NCBI GenBank assembly: GCA_017882455.1
Contig: JADGPL010000017.1
Location: 16,890 to 80,889 of the forward strand
Source: Solirubrobacteraceae bacterium
GTDB lineage: Bacteria; Actinomycetota; Thermoleophilia; Solirubrobacterales; Solirubrobacteraceae
DNA: 64,000 bases
Reading direction: 5' to 3'
Shown: one piece after another, positions 14,867-23,456 of the stretch
Layout: every line of letters begins with the position of its first letter
How positions within the stretch are numbered: position 1 is the first letter of the stretch
Notes under the pieces: model-generated
What the model was told of the DNA's origin: nothing
What the model saw: the letters and a program-made list of their open reading frames with translations, nothing else
Databases searched by the model: none
Position numbers and translations under genes: made by a program

Positions 14867-15375
14867 TGGATGTGCAGCGGTCGCCTGGAGTGGACGCGTG
14901 CCACACGCCTAGAATCGATGACGTGGAGCTGAGCAGCCAACCGTCCAGCTGGTCTGAGCAGGCGGCGCAGGGGCTCGCCGATGCCGGTTACAGGCGTGGA
15001 GGAGCCCGCAGGGCGATCCTCGAGCTCCTCGACGAGCAGCCGTGCGCTCTGACGGCTGTGGAGATCCAGAGCGAGCTCTGTGCGCGCAACCGCGAGGTCT
15101 CCCGCGCGAGCGTCTACCGCGTCATGGAGGAGCTCGAGGAGATCGGGCTCCTGCAGCGCGTGGAAGTGGGCCGTGGCCTCGTGCGCTACGAGCCGGCGCG
15201 CCACGGTCCCGGTCATCATCACCACCTGGTCTGTGACCGCTGCGGACGCCTCGAGCCTTTCACCGACGAGGGTCTCGAGCGTGCGATCCGCAGGGCATGC
15301 GAGCGCCTGCCCCTGCGCGTCTCCGAGCACGAGATCGTCATCCGCGGCGCCTGCAGCGCCTGCTCGAGCGCCTGA
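14866..15375 (+). CDS. Fur family metalloregulator (Zur-like)
   Basis: Up to 169 residues. The N-terminal winged helix (GYRRGGARRAILELL ... VSRASVYRVMEELEEIGLL) is followed by the metal-binding dimerisation domain with HGPGHHHHLVCDRCG and a C-terminal CSAC, the two CxxC pairs that hold structural zinc. Such proteins repress metal-uptake genes when metal is plentiful. Linkage to the Zn/Mn-binding lipoprotein suggests zinc or manganese as signal. The start could be ATG 14866, overlapping the upstream stop, or GTG 14923, which removes a poorly conserved leader. It is convergent with and directly abuts the next deacetylase gene. Confidence 0.88.
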   Translation: MDVQRSPGVDACHTPRIDDVELSSQPSSWSEQAAQGLADAGYRRGGARRAILELLDEQPCALTAVEIQSELCARNREVSRASVYRVMEELEEIGLLQRVEVGRGLVRYEPARHGPGHHHHLVCDRCGRLEPFTDEGLERAIRRACERLPLRVSEHEIVIRGACSACSSA

Positions 15376-16344
15376 TCAGTCGCCGCTGAGGTTGGGCGGG
15401 ATCGGCTGGCCGGCCGGGGGCGGGTCGTCTTTGAGCAGCTGTGGCACCGTCACGAGGTTGAATCCGCGCGCGCGCAGCTTGGTGATGATCGTCGGCAGCG
15501 CTGCGATCGTCTGTGTGCGCACGCCGCCGGCGTCGTGCAGCAGGATGATCGCCCCGGGGTGCGCGCCTTCGAGCGCCCGTTCGACGATCACCGGGACGCC
15601 CGGCTGGCGATAGTCGTCGGTGTCGACCGACCACAGCACCATCAGCAGGTGCATCGCCTTCAGCTCATGCAGGGTGGTCGCATCGAAGGAGCCGTAGGGG
15701 GGGCGGAACAGCACCGGTCGCGGCCCGTCGAGCAGTTCGATGCGGGCGATCTGTTCGAAGAGCTCTTCGTGCTGGTCGTGAGCGGAGAGGCTGGCCATCA
15801 TCGGGTGCGACTCGGTGTGGTCGCCGATCACGTCCCCGTCGCGGATCTCACGGGCGGTCGAAGCGCCGAAGTAGCGCAGCATCTTGCCGATCACGAAGAA
15901 GGTTCCACGCACGTGAAAGCGCTCGAGGACGCTCAGCACTTCGGGCGTGTAGGGGCCGGGGCCGTCATCGAAGGTGAGCGCCACGTCGCGGCTCCTGGTG
16001 GCACCCTGTCTGACGAACGGCGTGTACGCCAGCACTGAGGCCACCGCCTTCTCTTCCGCGGCCTGCTCCTGCGCCGGCGTGGGCGGGGGGGCGCCGGGGG
16101 CGGGGTGGGTGCTCGCGCGAGCGCTGGACGGCGACGGCGCGCTACGTCCACGGGAGCCGATGAGCAACGCCGTGATCACCACGATCGCGACGAGCACCAC
16201 AATGCCGGCCCCCGCACGGCGCCGACGGACCCGAACACTGTTGGGGCTCTCCGACACGCGCGGGCGCGGCGGGGGGACGATCGGAGAGGCCCGCGGGGTG
16301 GGACGCCTCTCGTCCTCGAAGTCCCAGCTCCAACGGGGGCTCAT
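15376..16344 (-). CDS. Polysaccharide (peptidoglycan GlcNAc) deacetylase, membrane-anchored
   Basis: 322 residues with a cytoplasmic N-terminus, one membrane segment (IVVLVAIVVITALLIG) and a catalytic NodB domain outside. Canonical motifs are intact: ALTFDDGPGPYTPEVL (catalytic and metal-binding Asp pair), HTESHPMMASLS (HxxxH metal ligands), RPPYGSFD and LHDAGG. Such enzymes remove N-acetyl groups from wall glycans and confer lysozyme resistance. It contrasts with the altered paralogue at 12843-13814. Confidence 0.9.
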   Translation of the reverse strand: MSPRWSWDFEDERRPTPRASPIVPPPRPRVSESPNSVRVRRRRAGAGIVVLVAIVVITALLIGSRGRSAPSPSSARASTHPAPGAPPPTPAQEQAAEEKAVASVLAYTPFVRQGATRSRDVALTFDDGPGPYTPEVLSVLERFHVRGTFFVIGKMLRYFGASTAREIRDGDVIGDHTESHPMMASLSAHDQHEELFEQIARIELLDGPRPVLFRPPYGSFDATTLHELKAMHLLMVLWSVDTDDYRQPGVPVIVERALEGAHPGAIILLHDAGGVRTQTIAALPTIITKLRARGFNLVTVPQLLKDDPPPAGQPIPPNLSGD

Positions 16345-16408
16345 GTCGATAGGTCTGAAGTTTGCGGCATTCGGGGCTCACGGCAACGATACCGAGCGCT
16401 GTGGCCAC

Positions 16409-17476
16409 TCATTCCAGCGGCGTGACGGGGCCGCGTGCCGCCACCGTCACCTCTGTGCCGACCGGCAGCGCCTGCGCTCCGTGCACCCTGGCGAGCAGCA
16501 GATCGGTGGGGCCGGGATGCTCAGGGCGGATGTGCAGGAGCGCGTCATGGCCGTAGTAGCGGCATTGCTCCACGCGCCCACCGAGACCGGCCGCACTCGT
16601 GCCCGCGCCATGCGTGTCCTCGCTGCGCACGCGCACCTCGAGCTGCTCGGGGCGGATCATGACCAGTCCGGCGGCGCGCCCGATGGCACCCCGCTCGCCG
16701 CGCACGGGCAGGCGGCCGAGGGCGGTGCGCGCGCTGCCGTCCTCGAAGTCGGCCGCGACGAGGTTGACGGCGCCGAGGAAGCGCGCCAGGCGCTCGTCGC
16801 TCGGCTGCTCGTAGAGATCGGCGGGCGCTCCCTGCTGGACGATCTTGCCGTCTCGCAGCACCGCCACGGTGTCGGCGAGCGACAGGGCCTCCTCCTGGTC
16901 GTGGGTGACCAGCACCGTGGTGACCCCCTGCCCACGCAGCAGCTCGTGCACCTCCTCGCGCACGCGGCTGCGCAGCGAGGCATCCAGCGAGGAGAACGGC
17001 TCGTCGAGCAACAGCGCATCGGGTCGCGGCGCGAGGGCGCGGGCGAGCGCCACGCGCTGCTGCTCGCCGCCGGAGAGCTCGTTGGGCATCCGCGTGGCCA
17101 GCGGCGCGATCCCGACCATCTCGAGCAGCCTTGCGACCTGCTTGCCGCGGCGCTCGGAGCGGGTGAGCGCAAAGCCGACGTTGTCCTGCACGCTCAGGTG
17201 CGGGAACAGCGCGCCCTCCTGTGGCACGTAGCCGATGCGACGCCGCTCGGGTGCCAGGAAGGTGGCGCCGTCGTCCAATGTCCGGCCCGCCAGCGAGACG
17301 GTTCCGCGCTCCGCGCGCTCGAAGCCGGCGATGACGCGCAGGAGCGTCGTCTTGCCGCAGCCCGAGAGTCCCAGCACCGCCGTCAACGATCCCGCCGGCA
17401 CCTCCAGGTCGAGTCCCTGCAGCACCGGCTGGCCGGCGTAGCCCTTCCAGAGGCCCTTCACCGACAGCAGGCTCAC
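16409..17476 (-). CDS. fbpC: Iron(III) ABC importer ATP-binding protein (FbpC-like)
   Basis: 355 residues. Walker A GLSGCGKTT, Q-loop VPQEGALFPHL, signature LSGGEQQRVALARAL, Walker B ALLLDEPFSSLD and an H-loop ([11 protein letters not shown]) are intact. The C-terminal extension carries a TOBE-like regulatory domain (VMIRPEQLEV). The DEPFSSLD and ...DLYEQPSDERLARFLG features mark the CUT/Fbp/Pot importer group. The long ORF-track frame (to 19027) is a read-through; GTG at 17476 overlaps the permease stop and gives a normal start VSLLSVKGLWKGY. Confidence 0.9.
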   Translation of the reverse strand: MSLLSVKGLWKGYAGQPVLQGLDLEVPAGSLTAVLGLSGCGKTTLLRVIAGFERAERGTVSLAGRTLDDGATFLAPERRRIGYVPQEGALFPHLSVQDNVGFALTRSERRGKQVARLLEMVGIAPLATRMPNELSGGEQQRVALARALAPRPDALLLDEPFSSLDASLRSRVREEVHELLRGQGVTTVLVTHDQEEALSLADTVAVLRDGKIVQQGAPADLYEQPSDERLARFLGAVNLVAADFEDGSARTALGRLPVRGERGAIGRAAGLVMIRPEQLEVRVRSEDTHGAGTSAAGLGGRVEQCRYYGHDALLHIRPEHPGPTDLLLARVHGAQALPVGTEVTVAARGPVTPLE

Positions 17477-19065
17477 GCCTGAGCTCCCGCGCGGGCGAGC
17501 GTGGACATGCGCCGGCCGAGCACATAGGCGGGTATGGCCGAGATCGCGACCATCAGCCCGGCATAGGGCGCCGCGGCGCCGTATGAGAAGTCCGTCGTAT
17601 AGGTCCAGAACTGGGTTGCCAGGGTGTTCACGCCCGTCGGCCTGAGAAGCAGCGTGGCGGTGAGCTCGGTGGCCGAGGATATGAACACGAGCGCGAAGGC
17701 GGCCGCGAGGCCGGGGGCGATCAGCGGCAGCGTCACGCGCATCCAGACCACGGCGGGGCGGTGGCCGAGGGAGCGTCCCACCTCCTCCAGGCGCGGCGAG
17801 CTCTGTCCCATGGCCGAGCGGACACCGACCACGGCGAGAGGAAGGAAGAGGATCGCGTAGGCGATGATCAGCTCGAGCGAGCTCTGGTAGAGCGAGAATG
17901 CGTAGCGCACCGAGAAGGAGACCAGGCCGAGGGCGATCACGAGGCCGGGGAGCGCCATCGGCAGGTAGGCGAGGCGCTCTATCAGCAGCGTGAGGCGGTT
18001 GCGGTGGCGCATTGCCAGAGCGGTCACCGGTACGGCCAGCGCGGTGGCGATCGCGGCCGCGGCGGCGCTGTAGGCGGCCGTGTGCGCGAGCGCGGCGAGG
18101 ATCGAGGTCGAGGGGAGCGTGCTCGAGCCGCCGTGGAGCACCCAGTAGACGAGCGAGCCAACGGGTACGCCGAGCGCCAGCGCGCTGAGCGCGCCCAGCG
18201 CGAAGAGCACCACTGCCGTCCAGCGGCCAAGCGGGACGCGGGCTGCATTTCGCCGAACGCCCGCACCGACGCGGGCCGAGGCCGATCTGCCGCCGAGTGC
18301 GAGCTCGCCGGCGAGCGCCATCACGCTGAGGAGGACCAGCACGAGCGACAGCGTGCAGGCGGCCACGGTGTCGAAGCCGAGCTTGAACTCGGTGAAGATC
18401 GCAACGGTGAACGTCTGGTACTGGACGATCTCGAACGCCCCGTACTCGGCGAGCAGGCCGAGGGTCACGAGCAGGCAGCCTCCGAGCACCGCGGGCCAGA
18501 TCTGGCGAAGCGTGACCCGCCTGAACGTCTGCCACGGGCCGAGCCCCAGGCTGCGCGCGGTCTCCTCCAGGCCGGCGTCCACTTTGCCCAGGGCGGTGCT
18601 CGCGGGCAGGTACACGAGCGGGTACAGCGACAGCGTCATGATCATGACCGCGGCGAGGTAGCCGTGCAGGCCGGGCTCGAGCGAGACCCAGCCGAAGCCC
18701 ACCACGAAGTCGGGGATCCCCAGCGGCAGCACGAGCGCGACCGCCCACAGCCGGCGTGCTGGCAGCGCTGTGCGCTCCACGCACCAGGCCGCGCCGACGC
18801 CGAGGATGGCGCACAGCACCGTGCAGGCGAGCGTCAGGCGCACGCTGTTCCACAGCAGCACAGCCACCGAGTGGCGCAGCAGAAGCCGTTGCACCTCGCT
18901 CCAGCCGGACTGCTGGGCCTGGACGACGAGGAAGACCAGCGGAAGCAGGACCAGCGCCGCGGCCGCGCTCGCGCCGGCGATGCTGACGAGGGGCCAGCGG
19001 CGGCGTCCCGACCAGGCGCGAGTCCATCTGCTGGGGGCTTGCTCGGCTGCGACGAACATGCTCAT
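17473..19065 (-). CDS. fbpB: Iron(III) ABC importer permease (fused two-domain, FbpB-like)
   Basis: 530 residues with about twelve membrane helices and two copies of the binding-protein-dependent permease EAA region, near LEETARSLGLGPWQTFRRVTL and LEEVGRSLGHRPAVVWMRVTL. This fused arrangement is typical of FbpB/SfuB and ThiP. Flanked by an iron-type binding lipoprotein and an FbpC-like ATPase, ferric iron is the expected substrate. The ATG at 19065 follows the binding-protein stop by 11 bases; the gene's stop overlaps the ATPase start. Confidence 0.9.
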   Translation of the reverse strand: MSMFVAAEQAPSRWTRAWSGRRRWPLVSIAGASAAAALVLLPLVFLVVQAQQSGWSEVQRLLLRHSVAVLLWNSVRLTLACTVLCAILGVGAAWCVERTALPARRLWAVALVLPLGIPDFVVGFGWVSLEPGLHGYLAAVMIMTLSLYPLVYLPASTALGKVDAGLEETARSLGLGPWQTFRRVTLRQIWPAVLGGCLLVTLGLLAEYGAFEIVQYQTFTVAIFTEFKLGFDTVAACTLSLVLVLLSVMALAGELALGGRSASARVGAGVRRNAARVPLGRWTAVVLFALGALSALALGVPVGSLVYWVLHGGSSTLPSTSILAALAHTAAYSAAAAAIATALAVPVTALAMRHRNRLTLLIERLAYLPMALPGLVIALGLVSFSVRYAFSLYQSSLELIIAYAILFLPLAVVGVRSAMGQSSPRLEEVGRSLGHRPAVVWMRVTLPLIAPGLAAAFALVFISSATELTATLLLRPTGVNTLATQFWTYTTDFSYGAAAPYAGLMVAISAIPAYVLGRRMSTLARAGAQA

Positions 19066-19076
19066 CCGCGGCCGCC

Positions 19077-20096
19077 CTACAGCAATCCGAGCTTCTGCTC
19101 GAGCGCGAGCGCCGCGCTGCCGTCGCCGAGCTCGGCGGGTGTCAAGGCGGCCGGGTGCAGCGAGGACAGCGGCACGAGGCCCCTCGCCGGAGTCACGCCC
19201 GGCCGCAGCGGGTACTCGTAGCTGTGACTGTGCGCGAGCGCTTCCTGTCCCTTGCGGCTGACCAGGAAGGCGAGGAAGGCCTGCGCGGCGCTCCGATTGG
19301 AGCTCGACCTCAGCACTGCCGCGCCGGAGAAGTCGAGGAGATCGCCGGCGTCCCCCGAGGCGTAGTAATGCAGCGCCGAGTGCACCCCGCCCGCGCCGAG
19401 CTCGTCGCGCAGCCGATACCAGTAGTAGTGGTTGATCGGCCCGACGGCGCTCTCGCCGTTGTTGACCTGGGTGACCACCGTCTCGTTGTCCGGGTAGATC
19501 CGGCCGTTGGCCTGCATCCCCTCGAGCCAGCGTTCTGCGGTCGCCGTCCCGTCGAGCTTGACGATCGCGCTGAGCAGCGGCTGGAAGTCGGTCTCCGACG
19601 GGGCGAAGCCGACCTTGCCCTTCCACCTCGGCCCGGCGAGCTCGAGGATCGAGCTGGGCAGTTGGGCGGTCGTGATCTGCCTGGTGTTGTAGACGAGCGT
19701 CGAGACCCGGGCTGAGACGGCCACCCAGTCGCCCTGGGCAGAGTCGTAGCGGCTCGGCACGGCCGCCAGGGTCGCCGCTGCGACGGGTGCGAGCAGACCA
19801 TGCTCGCGGAGCGCTTCCAGGACGGGGGTGTTCTCGGTGTAGAAGACGTCTGCTGGCGAGCTCGATCCCTCCTGGAGGATCTGGTTGCCCAGCGTGGCCT
19901 CGTCTCCCGAGCGCACATTGACCTTGACGCCGGTCTGCTTTTCGAACGCCGCCACGAGCAGCGCCGTGGTCTGTTCGTGCTGGCCGTTGTAGAGAGTCAG
20001 TTCCCTGCCCGAATGGGAGGCGCCTCCGCAGCCGCCCGCCAGCAATGCGCCCAGCACCGACAGCAGGCTGAGAAGGGGGACATTGGCGCGCCTCAT
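19077..20096 (-). CDS. fbpA: Iron(III)-binding lipoprotein (FbpA-like)
   Basis: 339 residues with a lipoprotein signal peptide (LLSVLGALLAGGCGG) and the extracellular solute-binding fold. The segment INHYYWYRL near residue 217 contains the adjacent tyrosines that bind ferric iron in FbpA/FutA transferrin-like proteins; TLYNGQHEQT near the N-terminus matches the YSGR/QH-type entry motif. First gene of the minus-strand iron operon, 54 bases downstream of a likely DtxR/IdeR box, which fits iron repression. Confidence 0.9.
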   Translation of the reverse strand: MRRANVPLLSLLSVLGALLAGGCGGASHSGRELTLYNGQHEQTTALLVAAFEKQTGVKVNVRSGDEATLGNQILQEGSSSPADVFYTENTPVLEALREHGLLAPVAAATLAAVPSRYDSAQGDWVAVSARVSTLVYNTRQITTAQLPSSILELAGPRWKGKVGFAPSETDFQPLLSAIVKLDGTATAERWLEGMQANGRIYPDNETVVTQVNNGESAVGPINHYYWYRLRDELGAGGVHSALHYYASGDAGDLLDFSGAAVLRSSSNRSAAQAFLAFLVSRKGQEALAHSHSYEYPLRPGVTPARGLVPLSSLHPAALTPAELGDGSAALALEQKLGLL

Positions 20097-20149
20097 CTAC
20101 TAAATCCGATCTGAGCGGTCGGGATGACAGGGGGGACCGTAGCACAGCG

Positions 20150-20165
20150 GTTAGGGTCGCCTAAC
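20150..20165. promoter_or_regulatory. Likely DtxR/IdeR iron box
   Basis: GTTAGG and CCTAAC form inverted arms around a GTCG spacer. The TTAGG...CCTAA core matches the actinobacterial IdeR/DtxR consensus half-sites. It lies between the divergent fbpA-like gene (minus) and the Rrf2 gene (plus), 54 and 47 bases from their starts, so it may also influence the Rrf2/sulfate regulator. Confidence 0.6.
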
Positions 20166-20212
20166 TCGGACACCGTGCGCCGGTTCGCCGCCAAATAGGT
20201 GAGAATCCCCGC

Positions 20213-20671
20213 ATGCACGTCACAGCCAAGGCCGACTACGCCGTCCGCGCCGTCATAGAGCTCGCCGGCTCGAGCCAGGAATCGCCCCGCAAGGTCGACG
20301 AGGTCGCCCAGGCGCAGGGCATCCCGGTCTCCTTCCTCGAGAACATCCTGACCCAGCTGCGCTCTTCCGGGATCGTGCGCAGCCAGCGCGGCCCCGAGGG
20401 CGGCTACTGGCTCGCCCAACCGGCCGACGAGGTCAACCTCGCGCACATCATCCGTGCCGTCGAGGGTCCGCTCGTCGGCGTGCGCGGTCAGCGCCCCGAG
20501 GAGATCGAGTACGTCGGCTCGGCCGAGGCGCTGCAGAACGTGTGGATCGCTCTGCGGGCGAACCTGCGCAAAGTGCTCGAGCACGTGACCGTCGCCGACG
20601 TGGCCGCCGGAAAGCTCCCCAAGGAGATCCTGGCGTTGACGCGCGGCGAGGAAGCCTGGCACACGCGCTGA
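20213..20671 (+). CDS. Rrf2 family regulator without cysteines (CymR-like)
   Basis: 152 residues. The winged helix is typical of Rrf2 proteins: MHVTAKADYAVRAVIELA at the start, GIPVSFLENILTQLRSSGIV as recognition region, and the SQRGPEGGYWLAQPADEVNLAHIIRAVEG wing. There is no cysteine anywhere in the protein, so it cannot hold the Fe-S cluster of IscR or NsrR. Cys-less Rrf2 members include CymR, the cysteine-metabolism repressor, and the neighbouring genes encode a sulfate importer. An AGGTGAG ribosome-binding site precedes the ATG. Confidence 0.88.
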   Translation: MHVTAKADYAVRAVIELAGSSQESPRKVDEVAQAQGIPVSFLENILTQLRSSGIVRSQRGPEGGYWLAQPADEVNLAHIIRAVEGPLVGVRGQRPEEIEYVGSAEALQNVWIALRANLRKVLEHVTVADVAAGKLPKEILALTRGEEAWHTR

Positions 20672-20680
20672 GGCGCTGTT

Positions 20681-20750
20681 CGGCCGGTGCATGCACCGGC
20701 CGCGAAGCCGCGCATGCGCGGCTTCGGGTAGGGCCGCATGCGGCCCTACC
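20681..20750. repeat. Three abutting perfect palindromes (possible bidirectional terminator or palindromic element)
   Basis: Three perfect inverted repeats follow one another: 20681-20702 (22 bp), 20703-20726 (24 bp) and 20727-20750 (24 bp). Each is centred on GCATGC and each has a different arm sequence (CGGCCGGT, CGAAGCCGC, GGTAGGGCC). They fill the gap between the convergent Rrf2 and cysA genes. Each could fold into a hairpin in either transcript, so termination is one role; tripling of a shared centre with different arms is unusual. Confidence 0.85.
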
Positions 20751-20761
20751 TCCCGGATCCA

Positions 20762-21718
20762 CTAAGAGGCGAACACGCGCGGGGCGGGCAGGCGCACCGA
20801 CAGGATCTGACCCTGGCTCAGCTCGAGCTGCTGGGCCTCCTCGCGGGTGACCTGGGCCCAGATCTCGCGTCCGTCCGGCAGCTTCAGCTCCACGCGCACC
20901 TCGAAGCCGAGGTGCACGACGCGCTCGACTAGAGCCTCCGTTCCGGTGCCGTCGTCCTCGGCCAGGATCTGGATGTCGTGGGGGCGCACGAACGCGTCCC
21001 CGAGCCTGTTGACGGGGCCGATGAAGGACATCACGAACTCGTTGGCCGGGCTCTCGTAGAGCTCGCGGGGAGCGCCCGCCTGCTCGATCCGACCCTTGTT
21101 CATCACCACGATCTGCTCGGCCACTTCCATCGCCTCCTCCTGGTCGTGGGTGACGAAGATGGTCGTGACGTGGATCTCCTCGTGCAGCTTGCGCAGCCAT
21201 TCGCGCAGCTCCGCTCGCACCTGTGCGTCGAGCGCTCCGAAGGGCTCGTCGAGCAGCAGCACCCTCGGCTGGACCGCCAGCGCGCGGGCCAGGGCCATGC
21301 GCTGAAGCTGTCCCCCCGAGAGCTGAGATGGGTAGCGCCCGGCGAGGCCGTCGAGGCGCACCAGCGCCAGCAGCTCCTCCACGCGGCCGCGGATCTCCTC
21401 CTTGGGGCGCTTGCGCACGCTCAACCCGAAGGCCACGTTGTCGTGCACGGTCATGTGCTTGAAGGGGGCGTAGTGCTGGAAGACGAAGCCCACGCCGCGG
21501 TTGCGCGCGGGCGAGGCGGTGACGTCCTGCTCGTCGATCACGACCTCGCCGCTGTCCGGCGTCTCGAGGCCCGCGATGATCCGCAGCAGCGTCGACTTGC
21601 CGCTGCCGCTCGGACCGAGCAGCGCGGTCAGCGCCCCGTCGGCGACGGTGATGCTGACGTCCTCGAGCGCCACGAAGTCGCCGAAGCGCTTGCTCACGCC
21701 GCGAACCTCGATCGCCAT
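20762..21718 (-). CDS. cysA: Sulfate/thiosulfate import ATP-binding protein CysA
   Basis: 318 residues. Walker [11 protein letters not shown]-loop [11 protein letters not shown], signature [15 protein letters not shown], Walker [13 protein letters not shown] and H-loop [12 protein letters not shown] are intact, and [14 protein letters not shown] followed by a TOBE-like domain (VRPHDIQI) is characteristic of CysA. It energises sulfate import with CysT and CysW. Its ATG overlaps the CysW stop by one base. Last gene of the minus-strand sulfate operon, ending near the triple palindrome. Confidence 0.95.
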   Translation of the reverse strand: MAIEVRGVSKRFGDFVALEDVSITVADGALTALLGPSGSGKSTLLRIIAGLETPDSGEVVIDEQDVTASPARNRGVGFVFQHYAPFKHMTVHDNVAFGLSVRKRPKEEIRGRVEELLALVRLDGLAGRYPSQLSGGQLQRMALARALAVQPRVLLLDEPFGALDAQVRAELREWLRKLHEEIHVTTIFVTHDQEEAMEVAEQIVVMNKGRIEQAGAPRELYESPANEFVMSFIGPVNRLGDAFVRPHDIQILAEDDGTGTEALVERVVHLGFEVRVELKLPDGREIWAQVTREEAQQLELSQGQILSVRLPAPRVFAS

Positions 21719-22626
21719 CAGATCGCCGTCCCGCGGTGGGCGCGTCGTGTCAGGAGGTTCATCGCCAGCAGCGTCGCCAGCGCAAGCAGGGCGAGCACGA
21801 CCGCGGCAGTGTAGGCACCGGTGATGTCGAAGTTCTCAAAGCGGTCCTGAACATACAGCGGCAGCGTCTGCGTCTGGCCCTCGATGCGACCCGAGACGAT
21901 GCTGACGGCGCCGAACTCCCCGAGCGCGCGGGCGGTCGTGAGGACCACGCCGTAGACGACGCCCCAGCGGATCCCCGGGAGGGTGACGCGCCAGAAGGCC
22001 TGCCACGCGCTCGCGCCGAGCGTCTCGGCGGCCTGCTCGGCGTCGGTGCCCAGCTCGCGCAGCACGGGCATCGTCTCGCGGACCACGAACGGGAGCGAGA
22101 CCACGGCGGTGGCGATCACCATCCCGGGAACCGAGAAGATCACCTGGATGCCCTGTTCGGCGAGCCAGTCGCCGAGCCAGCCCGTCTTTCCGTAGACGAG
22201 CACGAGCGAGAGGCCGACCACGACGGGGGATATGGCGAACGGCAGGTCAATCAACAGCCCGAGCGCCGACTTGCCCCAGAAGCGGCCCCGCTCGAGCAGC
22301 AGGGCCATGCCGATGCCGAAGATCGTGTTGAGCGGCACGGCGATCGCCACGATCTCGATCGACAGCCAGAAGGCGTGCTGGGCGTTGGGCGCGCTGACCG
22401 CGTTCCACACCGGGCTCAATCCGTGTTCGAAGGTCCTGTAGAAGATCATCGCCACCGGCGCCAGCAGCAGCAGGGCGAGGTAGCCGAGGGCGATCGCGCG
22501 GAAGCCCAGCTGGCGGCGTCTGGCGGACTTCGCGCGCGCGGCGGCCTCGCTCGCGGGACCGCGCCCGAGCTGGCGCCCGCTGGAGGCGGGGGAGAAGCCC
22601 ACGACGCCGGCGGGGTTAGAGGACAT
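21718..22626 (-). CDS. cysW: Sulfate ABC transporter permease CysW
   Basis: 302 residues with about six membrane helices. The conserved EAA loop reads [22 protein letters not shown]. Other CysW-like features are [22 protein letters not shown] and [17 protein letters not shown] near the middle. It forms the membrane channel with CysT. Its start lies 11 bases inside the end of the cysT gene, so the two are translationally coupled. The N-terminal ~35 residues are an Arg/Ala-rich cytoplasmic extension. Confidence 0.93.
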   Translation of the reverse strand: MSSNPAGVVGFSPASSGRQLGRGPASEAAARAKSARRRQLGFRAIALGYLALLLLAPVAMIFYRTFEHGLSPVWNAVSAPNAQHAFWLSIEIVAIAVPLNTIFGIGMALLLERGRFWGKSALGLLIDLPFAISPVVVGLSLVLVYGKTGWLGDWLAEQGIQVIFSVPGMVIATAVVSLPFVVRETMPVLRELGTDAEQAAETLGASAWQAFWRVTLPGIRWGVVYGVVLTTARALGEFGAVSIVSGRIEGQTQTLPLYVQDRFENFDITGAYTAAVVLALLALATLLAMNLLTRRAHRGTAI

Positions 22627-23383
22627 GCCTCGACCTCCGGCGCAGGGCGAAGCCGAGCAACGCCAGCACGAGCAGCGCTGCCAGCAGCAGCACGACCGAC
22701 ACCGCGGCCGCGGCCGCGAGGTTTTCGTTCTGGATCTGGCCGAAGATGTAGACCGATCCGGCCTCCGTCTTGAACGGCAGGTTGCCCGTGATCAGTACCA
22801 GCGAGCCGTACTCTCCGATGGCTCTGGCGAAGCTGAGCGCCACTCCGGAGATGATCGCCGGGGCCAGCGTGGGCAGGACGATGCGGCGGAGCACCGTGAG
22901 CGGGCCCGCGCCGAGCGAGGCGGCCGCTTCCTCCATCGCGAGGTCGAGCCCGAGCAGGACCGGCTGAACGGAGCGCACCACGAACGGGAGCGTCACGAAC
23001 AGCAGCGCCAGGCCAACGGATGCGCGCGTGAAGGCGACGTCGATGCCGATCGGGCTGTCCTTGCCGTAGAGCGCCAGCAGCACCACCCCGGCGACGATCG
23101 TGGGCAGCGCGAACGGCAGGTCGATCAGCGCGTTGACGATCTTCTTGCCGCGAAACTCGTCGCGCACCAGCACCCACGCCACGAGCGTCCCGAAGACGGC
23201 GTTGATCGTGACGACGATCGCCGAGACGATCAGGGTCAGCTTGATCGCCGCCACCGCCTCCGGGTTGGAGATCTCCCGCCAGAAGGCGCTCGTGCCGCCG
23301 CTGCCCGACTTCGCCAGCAGCGCCGCCACGGGCAGCAGCACGAGCACCGTCAGGTAGATGCCGAGCATGCCCTTTCCGAGCAC
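22616..23383 (-). CDS. cysT: Sulfate ABC transporter permease CysT
   Basis: 255 residues with six predicted membrane helices, the EAA loop AAASLGAGPLTVLRRIVLPTL and a CysT-like GEYGSLVLITGNLPFKTE segment. It pairs with CysW. The start is GTG 23383 or ATG 23368; both lead directly into the first helix, and the shorter form loses only five residues. 73 bases separate it from the sulfate-binding protein gene upstream in the same operon. Confidence 0.93.
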   Translation of the reverse strand: MLGKGMLGIYLTVLVLLPVAALLAKSGSGGTSAFWREISNPEAVAAIKLTLIVSAIVVTINAVFGTLVAWVLVRDEFRGKKIVNALIDLPFALPTIVAGVVLLALYGKDSPIGIDVAFTRASVGLALLFVTLPFVVRSVQPVLLGLDLAMEEAAASLGAGPLTVLRRIVLPTLAPAIISGVALSFARAIGEYGSLVLITGNLPFKTEAGSVYIFGQIQNENLAAAAAVSVVLLLAALLVLALLGFALRRRSRHVL

Positions 23384-23456
23384 GCCGCCGCCGCGTGCCC
23401 GGATCCGAGACCCGCCCGCCGGTGGGCGCTCGCGTCGGAGCGCTACGGCTGCGGGG

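Noticed and set aside
16409-19027. 872-codon ORF merging ATPase frame with upstream antisense
   Set aside because: Only the part from GTG 17476 encodes the ATPase; upstream sequence is an out-of-frame reading of the permease.
20681-20750. CRISPR-like array
   Set aside because: Units are palindromes with different arms and no spacers; no cas genes nearby.
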